DNA from: Bacteroidales bacterium
GTDB lineage: Bacteria > Bacteroidota > Bacteroidia > Bacteroidales > Marinilabiliaceae
Direction of reading: 5' to 3'
Assembly: GCA_900766825.1 (NCBI GenBank)
Contig: CAAFWU010000047.1
Coordinates: 12,153-76,152, forward strand
Length of the DNA stretch: 64,000 bases
In this document: piece after piece, positions 49,333 through 58,431 of the stretch
Layout of the letters: every line of letters begins with the position of its first letter
How positions within the stretch are numbered: position 1 is the first letter of the stretch
Made by a program: the position numbers and the translations under genes
The notes under the pieces: model-generated
The model's input: only the letters and a program-made list of their open reading frames with translations
Databases searched by the model: none
What the model was told of the DNA's origin: nothing

Positions 49333-52110
49333 TCAATTTGTTTGAACAGCCACGCCTACCCAGTCTATAACAATATGGGGGTCCATGGCTTTGATTGTTA
49401 TGGTGTGCGACCCCTTTGAAAGGTTGACAATGGGCAGTTGGCAGACCATCTCGTTGTTCAGCACATGCTCTTTCCAAGCCTCGGAGCGGAAGGGTTCGCG
49501 AAGGAGGAAGAAGTTGGTTTCCAGGCCATCGAGGTCGACCATTAGGGCCATGTCGGCTTGGTCTACAGGGTGTGTGGGAACAAGAGATACTATCACCTTG
49601 GCTCTAACAGACGAAGTGTGGATCGTGGTATCGGACGAGGCGAGTCCATCAAAGTTAAATGTGTGGGAGAGAGTCTCGCCCTTGGGGAGGCTGACAGCAC
49701 GCGATGTGTGGCCCAAAAGCTGAACCTCGGTACCTGCCGAATGGATTAGGTCGGCCGCTGGGAGAGCAAAAAGAAGCTTGGGGTTGGCAAACGAGGTGTC
49801 GGGAGGCAAAATGGCGTAGGTTGCAACCTCAGAAGAGGGGGTGAAAGGATAGAGGCTGACGCTATCGGACGACATGACGGCAGCTGCGGTTTGAGCAAGG
49901 AGGCTATCGACCATCTCCATTGTTATGGGGCAAGGGAGCGGAGCCATTCGGAATACGGGCAAATCGCGTGGGTTGGCACACATAAGACCTCGCCACTTGC
50001 CACCACAGAGGGTATCGAGCGAAGCGGTGAGTTGCTGCACTTCGTTATAGGCCTTGAGGCTTAGGGCAGCCGACACGTTGGCCAGATGTCGAGCCTCGGC
50101 AAAAGGGCGAGTGATGGTATCGTTCCACAGGAAACGGGCACGTTGGGCCTCGAGGAGTTTGCGAACATGGGCTTCGGAGGCCATGATGGGGTAGCCCACA
50201 AGGGAGAAAAAGGCAGCTTGAGCCTCGGGACGTACGCGGGGTTGGCAGCTCTCCACAACCTGACGAACTTGGTTCCATTGGTCCAGTCGGAGATTGAGCA
50301 TACCGTTGCCGATGGGCAGGTTGCTGTCGGAAACGGGACTCAGACCGCGAGGGTACTTTTGTTTGCTAAGCTCCACCTGATTCCAACCACAGTGTTCGGG
50401 TCGGCGGAGGGCGCAGAGGCGATAGAACTCGCACATGGCTGGCGAGAGGCTGGTGCCGACCTCGGGGCCAAAGAGTCGGCAGAGCCACTGGGTCATGTGA
50501 GACTGGACCGATGTGGGGCTCACGCAGGTGGTGTCCCAAGCCATGTCGAGGGCAAGTTCGAGATTGTAGGCTGCGGCACGAGGGTCGTGGATGTTGAAAA
50601 TCCAGAGCTTTGTCATGCCATGACGCAAGGCCTCGGTGAGTTCATTGACAATGAGACCAGGCTGCGTGGTGCCGAGCCAGAGATAGTCGTGGGGGCGACC
50701 CCAGTAGCTTAGGTGGTAATAGAGCCCCGCCCCACCCTTACGGCTCTGTTCGGATGGGGTGCTTAGGCGGGTGAGGTAGCCGTAGTTATCGTCGCACCAC
50801 ATAAGGGTTACGTTGTCGGGGAGGCGGAGACCAGCTTCGTAGATTTGCAGAACCTCTTTATATGGCACAAAGACCTGCATTTGGTCCTCCGGGTTGCCCA
50901 ATATGCTGTCAATGAGCAGTTGCTGGGCATCGATAACTTGCTGCAGGGCATCTCGTTTGCCCTCGATGGTCATTTTGTTGGTTCCCTCCATCGAGCCATC
51001 GTGGATGCCGCGCATGCCAATGGTGAGCATATTGCCGCCCTCGGAGTTGCGAACCTCAGTGAGGCGCTGGGCCCAGTAGTTGAGAACGTTTTGGCGGTTG
51101 GAGAGGAAGTTATAGTCGCCCATAGTGGCTCTGTCCCACTCGCCAGTATTGTTGCGAAGGAGGGGTTCACAGTGCGATGTGCCAATTGCGATTCCGCAGC
51201 TATCGGCCACAGCCTTGGCTCCTGTGGTAAAGAAAAAGGGGTTGGTGCTCTCGTGCATGGCTGGCCATAGGGCATTGGCTCTCAGGCGCATAAGAAGTTG
51301 ACATACACGTTTGTAGGTACGGGAACCTATGGTTGCCTTACGTTTGTTAGTTGAGGTCTGAGGGGTCTCTTGAGCTTCGGGCTCGTAGGTTTTGCTACTC
51401 CATGGCAGGAGGCTCCAGTCCTCATCGTTTATGAATATGCCACGCCACTCTACGCCAGCACCGTGCACCGAGGCGAAGTTGAGGGGCAGAGCAAGGGTGT
51501 CTTGCCTTTGGGGCAGAAGGTCGGCCCACCAAACCCAGGGGTCGACACCAGCCAAACGTGAGAGTTCCAAAATGCCGTAGGCTGTGCCGCGACCATTGGA
51601 GCCCACCACATGAATTTGACCATTGCAGACCTTGAGGACAAAGCCATCGGTTAGAGAGGCCAGATGGGCAGTGTCGATGCTGCAGGCCGACAGTTGGGCT
51701 CGCTCTGCATCTGTAGCTCGGTCCCATTGGGTTATTACAATGGTGGCTTTCTTGAGTTTGGCAACCTCGTGGGGGTGTTGGGTGGTGACCATCTGAAGGT
51801 CTTGCGCAAACATATCGAGGGCTGTGGCCACCACGGCAGACGTGCCCTGGGAATTGGCAATGGCATAGGTTGGAGCCTTGCGGGATGTGGCCCATAGGAG
51901 CTGAGTGGGGGAGGTTCGCCACCTATTCCAAAAGCAGAGTTTATGGGCAAAGGATTGTGTCTGATTGGAAACTATGCTGGGATCTGGAGTGCTATGATTT
52001 GCAGGAGCTTCGGGTGCCGCCATAGCCACACTGCAGGGGGCGAGCGCAGCCAAGAGGAGGGGCAGAAGGGCAACAAAACGTAGCAAGGGTTTGGTGTTTA
52101 GGGGAGTCAT
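49333..52110 (-). CDS. GH115 alpha-glucuronidase
   Basis: Glycoside hydrolase predicted to remove 4-O-methyl-glucuronic acid side chains from xylan. The 925 residues start with a signal peptide (LRFVALLPLLLAALAPCSVA). The N-terminal GH20b-like domain ends with GRGTAYGILELSRLAGVDPW, and VWWADLLPQ plus GVEWRGIFINDEDWSLLPW mark the entry of the GH115 barrel. YLWLGTTQPGLIVNEL and KLWIFNIHDPRAAAYNLELA belong to the family core, and the C-terminal part is a helical plus beta-sandwich extension ending HIVIDWVGVAVQTN. The start at 52110 is used because a -7 box at 52142-52149 lies within the longer open frame. Confidence 0.9.
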   Translation of the reverse strand: MTPLNTKPLLRFVALLPLLLAALAPCSVAMAAPEAPANHSTPDPSIVSNQTQSFAHKLCFWNRWRTSPTQLLWATSRKAPTYAIANSQGTSAVVATALDMFAQDLQMVTTQHPHEVAKLKKATIVITQWDRATDAERAQLSACSIDTAHLASLTDGFVLKVCNGQIHVVGSNGRGTAYGILELSRLAGVDPWVWWADLLPQRQDTLALPLNFASVHGAGVEWRGIFINDEDWSLLPWSSKTYEPEAQETPQTSTNKRKATIGSRTYKRVCQLLMRLRANALWPAMHESTNPFFFTTGAKAVADSCGIAIGTSHCEPLLRNNTGEWDRATMGDYNFLSNRQNVLNYWAQRLTEVRNSEGGNMLTIGMRGIHDGSMEGTNKMTIEGKRDALQQVIDAQQLLIDSILGNPEDQMQVFVPYKEVLQIYEAGLRLPDNVTLMWCDDNYGYLTRLSTPSEQSRKGGAGLYYHLSYWGRPHDYLWLGTTQPGLIVNELTEALRHGMTKLWIFNIHDPRAAAYNLELALDMAWDTTCVSPTSVQSHMTQWLCRLFGPEVGTSLSPAMCEFYRLCALRRPEHCGWNQVELSKQKYPRGLSPVSDSNLPIGNGMLNLRLDQWNQVRQVVESCQPRVRPEAQAAFFSLVGYPIMASEAHVRKLLEAQRARFLWNDTITRPFAEARHLANVSAALSLKAYNEVQQLTASLDTLCGGKWRGLMCANPRDLPVFRMAPLPCPITMEMVDSLLAQTAAAVMSSDSVSLYPFTPSSEVATYAILPPDTSFANPKLLFALPAADLIHSAGTEVQLLGHTSRAVSLPKGETLSHTFNFDGLASSDTTIHTSSVRAKVIVSLVPTHPVDQADMALMVDLDGLETNFFLLREPFRSEAWKEHVLNNEMVCQLPIVNLSKGSHTITIKAMDPHIVIDWVGVAVQTN

Positions 52111-52141
52111 TGGGTTAAGAAAGAGAAAAGATGCCTTTTTG

Positions 52142-52149
52142 CAAATATA
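52142..52149 (-). promoter_or_regulatory. -7 box (TATATTTG) for the GH115 gene
   Basis: Perfect minus-strand TAnnTTTG match 32 bp upstream of the chosen ATG. Confidence 0.65.
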
Positions 52150-52216
52150 CCATAAAATGTGCGACAATTGGCACAAATGGGTTAAAAGGAGACAAGAGGG
52201 CTCTGCGGATAAAATG

Positions 52217-52259
52217 AGAAAAAATGGCACTCGAACCCAGTGTTGGGACGAGTACCATT
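52217..52259 (-). terminator. Terminator of the 563-residue pectate lyase gene
   Basis: AATGGCACTCG (52223-52233) pairs with 52249-52259 (one G-T pair), inner CCCA/TGGG stem; on the minus strand it is followed by a run of T residues. Its arm sequence resembles the terminator of the paralog at 54061-54114. Confidence 0.8.
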
Positions 52260-52288
52260 AATGACATAATAGGAGAGGCGGGGGAGGG

Positions 52289-53980
52289 CTACTGGACCTT
52301 TGGCAATGGGACATAGAAGTCGACAAAGCCTGAGCGATAGGCTGCAAGGGCTGACTTAAGGGGTTGGATTATGCGATAGTTTTTGTCCTCGGTGGCGTTG
52401 TTAAAGTTCCAAACAAAATCGCCATGCTGACAACGACCAGCACCCATGGGACCTGTGACAATGTCTGGAACATCGTTGGCATCGTGCGGAGAGCAAGGGT
52501 ACATTATTTCGCTGATATCGAAATTGTTATAGGCATAGCCTCCTGCTTTGGCGGTTACGGTACTTGGGACAGTATCGGTGCGCTGAGCCACCTCGTAAGC
52601 ATCGAAGTCGGTGGGGTTCTGAGCGTAGGAAACGTAGGACTTGGCACCCTGAATTACGTTGGCATAGGCCTTTATTATGCCGCCAGTGCCATCGTCCAAA
52701 ACAGGCTTTTTGCCGAGGGCATCTGTTCCCTGACCACCGATGAGCATAGGGTACTTACAGTTGCGGAAATAGTTGGCCTCCACAAAGGCGTTGGCTCCGC
52801 TGGTGATGGCAGTGCCGTACTTAGATACGCCATCGAAGAAGTTGTTGAATAGGTGAACCGACATGGTTCGGATGCGTGGGTGCCGACTGTCGGTGTGGTC
52901 GAACCAATTGTGGTGATAGGTGATATAATTAGGCTCAGTCTCGGCCATCATGCCACAGAGCGAAGACTTGCCAGTGTCGAATAGGTGATTGTAGCTTACG
53001 GTCACAAACTGCGAATTGCCCTTTATGTCCACCGTGCCGTCGCCCTTGGCTTGGTCTGAGTCGGCACCAGAGTTGCCATAGAAAAAGTCGATGTTATGAA
53101 CCCAGACATGCTCGTTGTGGGTGTCGATGGAAATGCAATCGTCCATGCAGAGCATGATGGCAAAGTTGCGAAGCTCTACACTGCAGGCGTTGCGAAGCAA
53201 GAACCCAAAGCCCGAAATGGTGGCATCGTTACCAACCCCCTCTATGGTAATATTGAGAGCAGAATAGGCACTTTTGCCCTTGATCTGAAAGCCCTCGGAG
53301 GCCGACTGAAGGGCATCCATATCCTCAGCGGTGAGCATGCCTATGATGCGGACACAGAGGGGGCGCTCCTCATAGCCTTTCTTGTACCCAGCCTCACCTA
53401 TAATGGTCTGAAGGCCAGTGAGGTTGGTTGTGTTACCCTTACTGCTGGTCTTAACATCGAGGGTTACGGTTTTGGCAGTTTGGGCCGAGACGTAGATCAC
53501 ACGGGCATTGGGCTTGAGAGTGCCGTCTGGTTGATAGGCCCCAAGACCCTGAGTGGGGTCAAAAGCAGGGCTGTTGGCCTTGGGAACAAAAGCGAAGCCC
53601 GTGCGGTCGTGGGGCAATACGCTAAGAATGGGGGTCTCGGTTTGGTTAGCAGTGTCCTCAGTGCCATTGGGTCGAACAGGAACCACCTTAAGTTGGTAGG
53701 AACCTTGTGAGAGACCAAGAGCATCGGCGCGACCATAGGCCCCATAGTTGCGGACAAGTTCGCGGTCCAACTGGGTGTAGGAACCACCCTCGGGACGGCA
53801 ATAGACGTTGTAGGATATGTAATTTGCTTGGTCATTGGTCCACTCGACATAGGCCGTCTCGAGCCAACCAGAACTTTTGGTTAATGATACGGCTGCTTGA
53901 GACTGACCCTCAGAGAGATGAGCAGCAGTCACAAAGGCTAAAAATAGAGCAAAGACAGATGCTATATTGGGCGTTTTCAT
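52289..53980 (-). CDS. Pectate lyase, polysaccharide lyase family 1 (short paralog)
   Basis: Secreted lyase that cleaves polygalacturonate by beta-elimination. The 563 residues have a signal peptide (about 1-29), an FN3-like N-terminal domain (about 32-125: SLTKSSGWLETAYVEWTNDQ), and a right-handed parallel beta-helix of the PL1 type (about 150-545). Motifs include VWVHNIDFFYG, the Ca-binding acidic strand DSDQAKGDGTVDIKG, HHNWFDHTDSRHPRIR with the catalytic Arg region, and FVEANYFRNCKYPM. It is a close paralog of the gene at 54163-56586 over its full length but lacks the C-terminal modules. A promoter-like TAAACTTG is at 54012-54019. Confidence 0.93.
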   Translation of the reverse strand: MKTPNIASVFALFLAFVTAAHLSEGQSQAAVSLTKSSGWLETAYVEWTNDQANYISYNVYCRPEGGSYTQLDRELVRNYGAYGRADALGLSQGSYQLKVVPVRPNGTEDTANQTETPILSVLPHDRTGFAFVPKANSPAFDPTQGLGAYQPDGTLKPNARVIYVSAQTAKTVTLDVKTSSKGNTTNLTGLQTIIGEAGYKKGYEERPLCVRIIGMLTAEDMDALQSASEGFQIKGKSAYSALNITIEGVGNDATISGFGFLLRNACSVELRNFAIMLCMDDCISIDTHNEHVWVHNIDFFYGNSGADSDQAKGDGTVDIKGNSQFVTVSYNHLFDTGKSSLCGMMAETEPNYITYHHNWFDHTDSRHPRIRTMSVHLFNNFFDGVSKYGTAITSGANAFVEANYFRNCKYPMLIGGQGTDALGKKPVLDDGTGGIIKAYANVIQGAKSYVSYAQNPTDFDAYEVAQRTDTVPSTVTAKAGGYAYNNFDISEIMYPCSPHDANDVPDIVTGPMGAGRCQHGDFVWNFNNATEDKNYRIIQPLKSALAAYRSGFVDFYVPLPKVQ

Positions 53981-54011
53981 TTTGTTGCGGTTGATTATTT
54001 GGTGTCTATTG

Positions 54012-54019
54012 CAAGTTTA
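54012..54019 (-). promoter_or_regulatory. Near-consensus -7 box (TAAACTTG) of the short pectate lyase gene
   Basis: One mismatch to TAnnTTTG. The surrounding GCAAGTTTAGGAAAATATTG is nearly identical to the sequence upstream of the longer paralog. Confidence 0.5.
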
Positions 54020-54060
54020 GGAAAATATTGGGAAAGACAGAATGAGATAGAGCAAAAACC

Positions 54061-54114
54061 AAACAAAAAGAAAGGTACTCGCCCAAGTTAAGAAACTTGA
54101 AAGCGAGTGCCTTT
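54061..54114 (-). terminator. Terminator of the long pectate lyase gene
   Basis: AAAGGTACTCGC (54071-54082) pairs with 54103-54114 and an inner CAAGTT/AACTTG stem; T-rich sequence follows on the minus strand. Confidence 0.8.
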
Positions 54115-54162
54115 ATCTATTTAAACTGTAAACTAACTTCTGTGCTTAAGACCGAAGCCAAA

Positions 54163-56586
54163 CTACTTAACACTTATGAGTTTAGAGAGTTTCGACCCAT
54201 CGGCCAATGTTACAATCTTGACACAGATGCCGTGCGAGGGCTGAGTGAGGCGCTGACCACTGAGCGAGAAGTAAGAAACGGAAACAATGTCCGCTTGAGT
54301 CTCAGCAACGGCAGTTGGGGTGTCTGGAGTATCAGGATCAGTCTCCTCGCCCGAGTTAATCTCGCGCGCAATGGAGATGTAATAGTAGTTAAGACTTGCA
54401 GAACCCTTAACAACAATAGAAGTCACGCCATCGGGAACAGTATAGGTTGCGGTTTCCTTGGTTGTGCTGGACGAGGAGCCCACCTTAGTGTCATTCACCA
54501 TTAGGTCGCGGGTGCCATTTTTACTACCAGTGTTGGCAAACGAAATGGTAACTTCATCGCCAGGTTGCACGGGCACATTGATGCCAAACGAACCTTGGAG
54601 ATATGAGCCCTTGCTCGAATCGAAGCTAAGAAGAACATTGCCATCGAAAGTAAGACCGTCGGTTTCTGCAAGGCCGAGACTGGCGTTTGCAAAACTTTGG
54701 CTATAGCGCTCGGTTCCGTCGCCCTTGATTACCCAATTGGCATCACTCTTAATGGCCGCTTGGCTATCGGCACTCCAGTTGGTAAAGTTCCACTTAGTAA
54801 TTTGGGTATTACCCGAAGTGGAGCCACCACCACCCTGAACATAGGAGGGAACATAGTCTGGGTGCTTCTCCTTATCGCCGCCAGTTGCGGTATAGGTACC
54901 AGTGTTGGGATTGGTTGTGCCGTCATAGTAGTTAACGAAGCTAGACTTATAGGCACTTATCTCACTCTTTAGGGCGGTGATAACTTCATAATTCTCGTCC
55001 TGAGTGGCGTTATCGAACTGCCATACAAAGTCTCCATGCTCACAACGACCTGCGCCATAGTCACCTTCAACAATCGATGGGATATCCTCTGCCTTATCTG
55101 GGGTGCAGGCATACATAATGTCGCTGGTGTCGAAGTTATCGTAGGAAGAGCCACCCGCTTTTGCGGTTACGGAGCTGGGAACCGTGGCGGTACGTTCAGC
55201 CACCTCATAGGCATCGAACTCGACGTTATCCTCTGCATAGGTAATATAGGACTTAGCATTGATAATTACGTTGGCGCAAGACTTGATGATGCCACCATTA
55301 GCGTCATCGAAGGTACCATCACCCTGAGCATCAGTGCCCTGATGGTTGATGAGCATGGGGTATTTGGTGTTGCGGAAGTAGTTGCTCTCCACAAAAGCAT
55401 TGCCACCGCAAGTTACGCCAGCACCATATTTAGCCACACCGTCGAAATAGTTGTTATAGATGTGCACCGACATGGTGCGGATGCGAGGGTGGCGGCTATC
55501 GCTGTGGTCGAACCAGTTGTGGTGGTAAGTAATGTAGTTGGGACCACTCTCACTCTTCATGCCGCAGAGCGACGATTTGCCGCTATCGAAAAAGTGATTA
55601 TAGCTGATGGTGATGTATTGCGAGTCATCTTTAAGATCCACAGTACCATCGCCCTTGGCTTGGTCGGAATCACTTCCTGTACCTCCATAGAAGAAGTCCA
55701 TATTATGAACCCAAACATGCTCATTATCAACCTGAATCGAAATACCGTCGTCCATGCAAAGCATGATGCCAAAGTTGCGAAATTCCACGCCGCTGGAATT
55801 GGTAATTTGGAAACCAAAGCCTTTGACTGTGGCATCGTTGCCTACACCCTCAACAGTGATTGGCATAGGCGAATAGCTATTCTTACCTTTAATTTGAAAT
55901 CCCTCGGCTGATGATTGAAAATCATCCATATCGCTATCGGTGAGCGTACCAATGATGCGGATACAGAGAGGGCGAGTCTCGTAACCCTTTTTGTAACCAT
56001 CGTCGCCAACAATAGCTTGCAAACCGGTAAGAGTGGTGGATGCTCCTTTGCTGCTTGTGACCACATCGAGCGTCACTGTCTTGGCAGTGTTGGCGTCAAC
56101 ATAGAGCACGCGGGCATCATCCTTGAGAGTGCCGTCGGCCTTATAGGCACCCAAACCCTCTGCAGGATTAAAAGATTTATTGGTTTTATTCACAAAGGCA
56201 AAGCCCGTTCGGTCGTGAGCCTTGACATCGAGCTGAGATGTCTCACTCTGATTGGCAGTATCCTCGGTTCCATCAGCCTTAACAGGCACAACCTTAAGTT
56301 GATAGGAACCAGCGGCCAGACCGAGTGCATCGGCACGACCATAGGAACCATAGTTGCGAACAAGTTCTTTATCAAGCTGAACATAGCTGCCGCCAGCAGG
56401 ACGGCAATAGACATTATAGGACTGATAGTTGGCCAGATCGTTGGTCCACTCAACGTAGGCCGTTTCTAACCAACCCGAACTCTTAGTGATGCTAACAGCA
56501 GCAGCTTGAGCATCGGTTGCAAGCCCACCAAAAGCCAACATCAGCATGGAGGATGCAGCGGCAAATACAGTATGGGTTAATTTCAT
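54163..56586 (-). CDS. Pectate lyase, polysaccharide lyase family 1, with extra C-terminal modules
   Basis: An 807-residue secreted lyase. Residues 1-560 follow the same plan as the short paralog: signal peptide, FN3-like domain, PL1 beta-helix with DSDQAKGDGTVDLKDDSQY and HHNWFDHSDSRHPRIR. After a Gly/Ser linker (QGGGGSTSGNTQ) comes a beta-sandwich resembling a carbohydrate-binding module (about 605-755: KWNFTNWSADSQAAIKSDAN to YTVPDGVTSIVVKGSASL). The last 50 residues (YFSLSGQRLTQPSHGICVKI, ending KLISVK) look like a C-terminal sorting-type domain of the kind used by type IX secretion or a related system; that reading is tentative. It is upstream of its paralog on the same strand with its own terminator. 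Confidence 0.92.
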   Translation of the reverse strand: MKLTHTVFAAASSMLMLAFGGLATDAQAAAVSITKSSGWLETAYVEWTNDLANYQSYNVYCRPAGGSYVQLDKELVRNYGSYGRADALGLAAGSYQLKVVPVKADGTEDTANQSETSQLDVKAHDRTGFAFVNKTNKSFNPAEGLGAYKADGTLKDDARVLYVDANTAKTVTLDVVTSSKGASTTLTGLQAIVGDDGYKKGYETRPLCIRIIGTLTDSDMDDFQSSAEGFQIKGKNSYSPMPITVEGVGNDATVKGFGFQITNSSGVEFRNFGIMLCMDDGISIQVDNEHVWVHNMDFFYGGTGSDSDQAKGDGTVDLKDDSQYITISYNHFFDSGKSSLCGMKSESGPNYITYHHNWFDHSDSRHPRIRTMSVHIYNNYFDGVAKYGAGVTCGGNAFVESNYFRNTKYPMLINHQGTDAQGDGTFDDANGGIIKSCANVIINAKSYITYAEDNVEFDAYEVAERTATVPSSVTAKAGGSSYDNFDTSDIMYACTPDKAEDIPSIVEGDYGAGRCEHGDFVWQFDNATQDENYEVITALKSEISAYKSSFVNYYDGTTNPNTGTYTATGGDKEKHPDYVPSYVQGGGGSTSGNTQITKWNFTNWSADSQAAIKSDANWVIKGDGTERYSQSFANASLGLAETDGLTFDGNVLLSFDSSKGSYLQGSFGINVPVQPGDEVTISFANTGSKNGTRDLMVNDTKVGSSSSTTKETATYTVPDGVTSIVVKGSASLNYYYISIAREINSGEETDPDTPDTPTAVAETQADIVSVSYFSLSGQRLTQPSHGICVKIVTLADGSKLSKLISVK

Positions 56587-56647
56587 GTGATTTGAATTAT
56601 AGATCTAACAAGTGGCACAAGACCACAAAGATGTGAATTGCGTACTG

Positions 56648-56655
56648 CAAGTTTA
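56648..56655 (-). promoter_or_regulatory. Near-consensus -7 box (TAAACTTG) of the long pectate lyase gene
   Basis: Same TAAACTTGCA as upstream of the short paralog, with a TTTG at about 23 bp distance in the -33 region. From here to 57059 the sequence is A+T-rich and I see no gene; one plus-strand frame of 84 codons (56732-56986) lacks any protein-like pattern. Confidence 0.5.
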
Positions 56656-57059
56656 GCAAAATATTGCAAATGTTTGCACAAAGCAACAGAGGGATAAAAT
56701 GACTAAATAGGGAAGAAGAAATAGCAAAGCATTGAACAACAAAGACAATCCAAATCAAATCCCGACAAAACTTCAATGGTTTAGAGGCCGAATGGGTTTA
56801 CATTTATTAAACCACAGCAATGAAGACAATACAATATTAAAAAGTAGCAATTACAAAAAGTCAATACACAATACAAGACATCATATACCAAACAAAAAAC
56901 TTGAATACAGAAAAAACGGGAGAGGAAATAATGAAAATGGGGGGATGAGCAAAGGAGCAGATAAATATTGGAAATCAAGGAGGTGAAATACAACAGAAAT
57001 TTAGTTCGAGTTATACGTATTAAGACATATTGAGTTGCAATAAGGAATAAAAAAATAAT

Positions 57060-57067
57060 TATATTTG
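57060..57067 (+). promoter_or_regulatory. -7 box (TATATTTG) of the GT2-sigma-rsmG operon
   Basis: Perfect TAnnTTTG element, about 200 bp before the first start codon of the operon. The leader shows no obvious structured RNA. Confidence 0.5.
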
Positions 57068-57270
57068 CAATCGGCAATGTTTGATAAAAAAACACTGAAC
57101 TTATTGACCCACCATATTTGGTCTAATATGCAACGGTTACAATAGGTAAAACAAAAACATCAGCATGCTGTAATTGGCACCTCACATTAAATGCTATCGC
57201 ACTTGTTGAAAAAAATAGTACCACACATTGCCCCCCCAAGAAAGAAACAAGAAACCAAACCAGAGATAAA

Positions 57271-58431
57271 GTGAGCACGACAGAAATCGTTGCTGCGGCA
57301 GTTTTATGCTTGGCCTTTGTTTGCCAGGTTTTCTATTGGGCATACTTCATGTTTCGCGTACGCCGTCGTCCACGTAACCTGTCGTGTCAATTGCCCGATG
57401 TGAGTGTAATTATATGCGCTCGCAACGAGGAGGACAACCTACAGAGGCTCATACCCGCCCTGCTGGCTCAGAAATATGCTTCTCGCAAACAGATTGTTAT
57501 TGTAGACGACTGCTCGACAGACAACACACCGATGGTGCTGGCCGAGGCAAGGGAAAAGAACCCCAACGAAGTGTACACCACAACAATTCCAGGCGACTCA
57601 AAGTTCAAACACGGCAAGAAATTGGCCATAAGCATTGGCATCAAGGCTGCTAAATACGACCACTACGTTTTTATTGACGCCGACTGCGTGCCCGCCACGG
57701 AACATTGGCTCACCACCATGATGGAAGCCTACGGCACCGAGGGCAAAGAGTTGGTTCTGGGCTATGGGCGATACGCCAAACACCCTGGACTGCTGAACCT
57801 AATGATTCGCTACGAGACCTTCTGGAACGCCGTGCAGTACTTTGGATTTGCGCGAGCCCTAAGGCCTTTTATGGGGGTGGGACGAAACCTGAGCTACACT
57901 CGCCACTTGTTCGACAGCAGCTCAAAGTTCCGCAACAACCTGAATGTACTTTCGGGCGACGACGACTTATTTGTAAGCGAGATGGGCACAAGTGCCAACT
58001 CGGCCAACGTGTTCATTGCCGAAGCCCACACCGTGAGCGAACCCAAAGAGGATTGGCTCAACTACTCGGCCCAAAAGAGCCGCCACCTTACAACAGCAAG
58101 CCTCTACCCATGGTCGGTAAAATTCTGGCTGGGCTTTGAGCAGACATCTCGTGTACTCTTTTGGCTAAGTCTTGTGGCTGTGCTGCTCCTTACACTGGTT
58201 TGGCCCGAGGTAGGCACCCAGCAAAGTCGCGAGATTATGTGGTACATTGCAGGCGGAGCCCTAATGGTTCGCACCATTCTGATTTACAGTTCAATGGGAA
58301 TGTCGGCCCACAACATGGGCGAGTCGCGCATGTGGCTCTTGGCACTCCCCTTCGACATTATGATACCTTGCATGCAGGCAGCCGCCTGGATCACAGGCTA
58401 CTCCACAAAAAGCCGTAACACATGGAAATGA
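57271..58431 (+). CDS. Family 2 glycosyltransferase, membrane-bound
   Basis: A 386-residue inner-membrane glycosyltransferase. One N-terminal membrane segment (AAVLCLAFVCQVFYWAYFMF) is followed by a GT-A domain with VSVIICARNEEDNLQRLIPA, IVIVDDCSTDNTP and the DxD-like FIDADCVPATEHW. The acceptor-side motif SAQKSRHLTTA corresponds to the Q-x-x-R-W of processive family-2 enzymes, though the Trp is His. Two or three C-terminal membrane helices follow. The start is a GTG at 57271, the only start placed properly before the first membrane segment. It overlaps the sigma-factor gene by 10 bp. Substrate and product are unknown. Confidence 0.88.
   Translation: MSTTEIVAAAVLCLAFVCQVFYWAYFMFRVRRRPRNLSCQLPDVSVIICARNEEDNLQRLIPALLAQKYASRKQIVIVDDCSTDNTPMVLAEAREKNPNEVYTTTIPGDSKFKHGKKLAISIGIKAAKYDHYVFIDADCVPATEHWLTTMMEAYGTEGKELVLGYGRYAKHPGLLNLMIRYETFWNAVQYFGFARALRPFMGVGRNLSYTRHLFDSSSKFRNNLNVLSGDDDLFVSEMGTSANSANVFIAEAHTVSEPKEDWLNYSAQKSRHLTTASLYPWSVKFWLGFEQTSRVLFWLSLVAVLLLTLVWPEVGTQQSREIMWYIAGGALMVRTILIYSSMGMSAHNMGESRMWLLALPFDIMIPCMQAAAWITGYSTKSRNTWK

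Noticed and set aside
55036..55911. A 291-codon plus-strand frame over the long pectate lyase gene
   Set aside because: Ile/Val/Ala-rich shadow of the real gene; same artefact occurs over the short paralog at 53096-53710.
56732..56986. An 84-codon plus-strand frame between the pectate lyase and GT2 genes
   Set aside because: Asn/Lys/Arg-rich with no conserved pattern, in A+T-rich non-coding DNA, and no promoter of the usual type in front.
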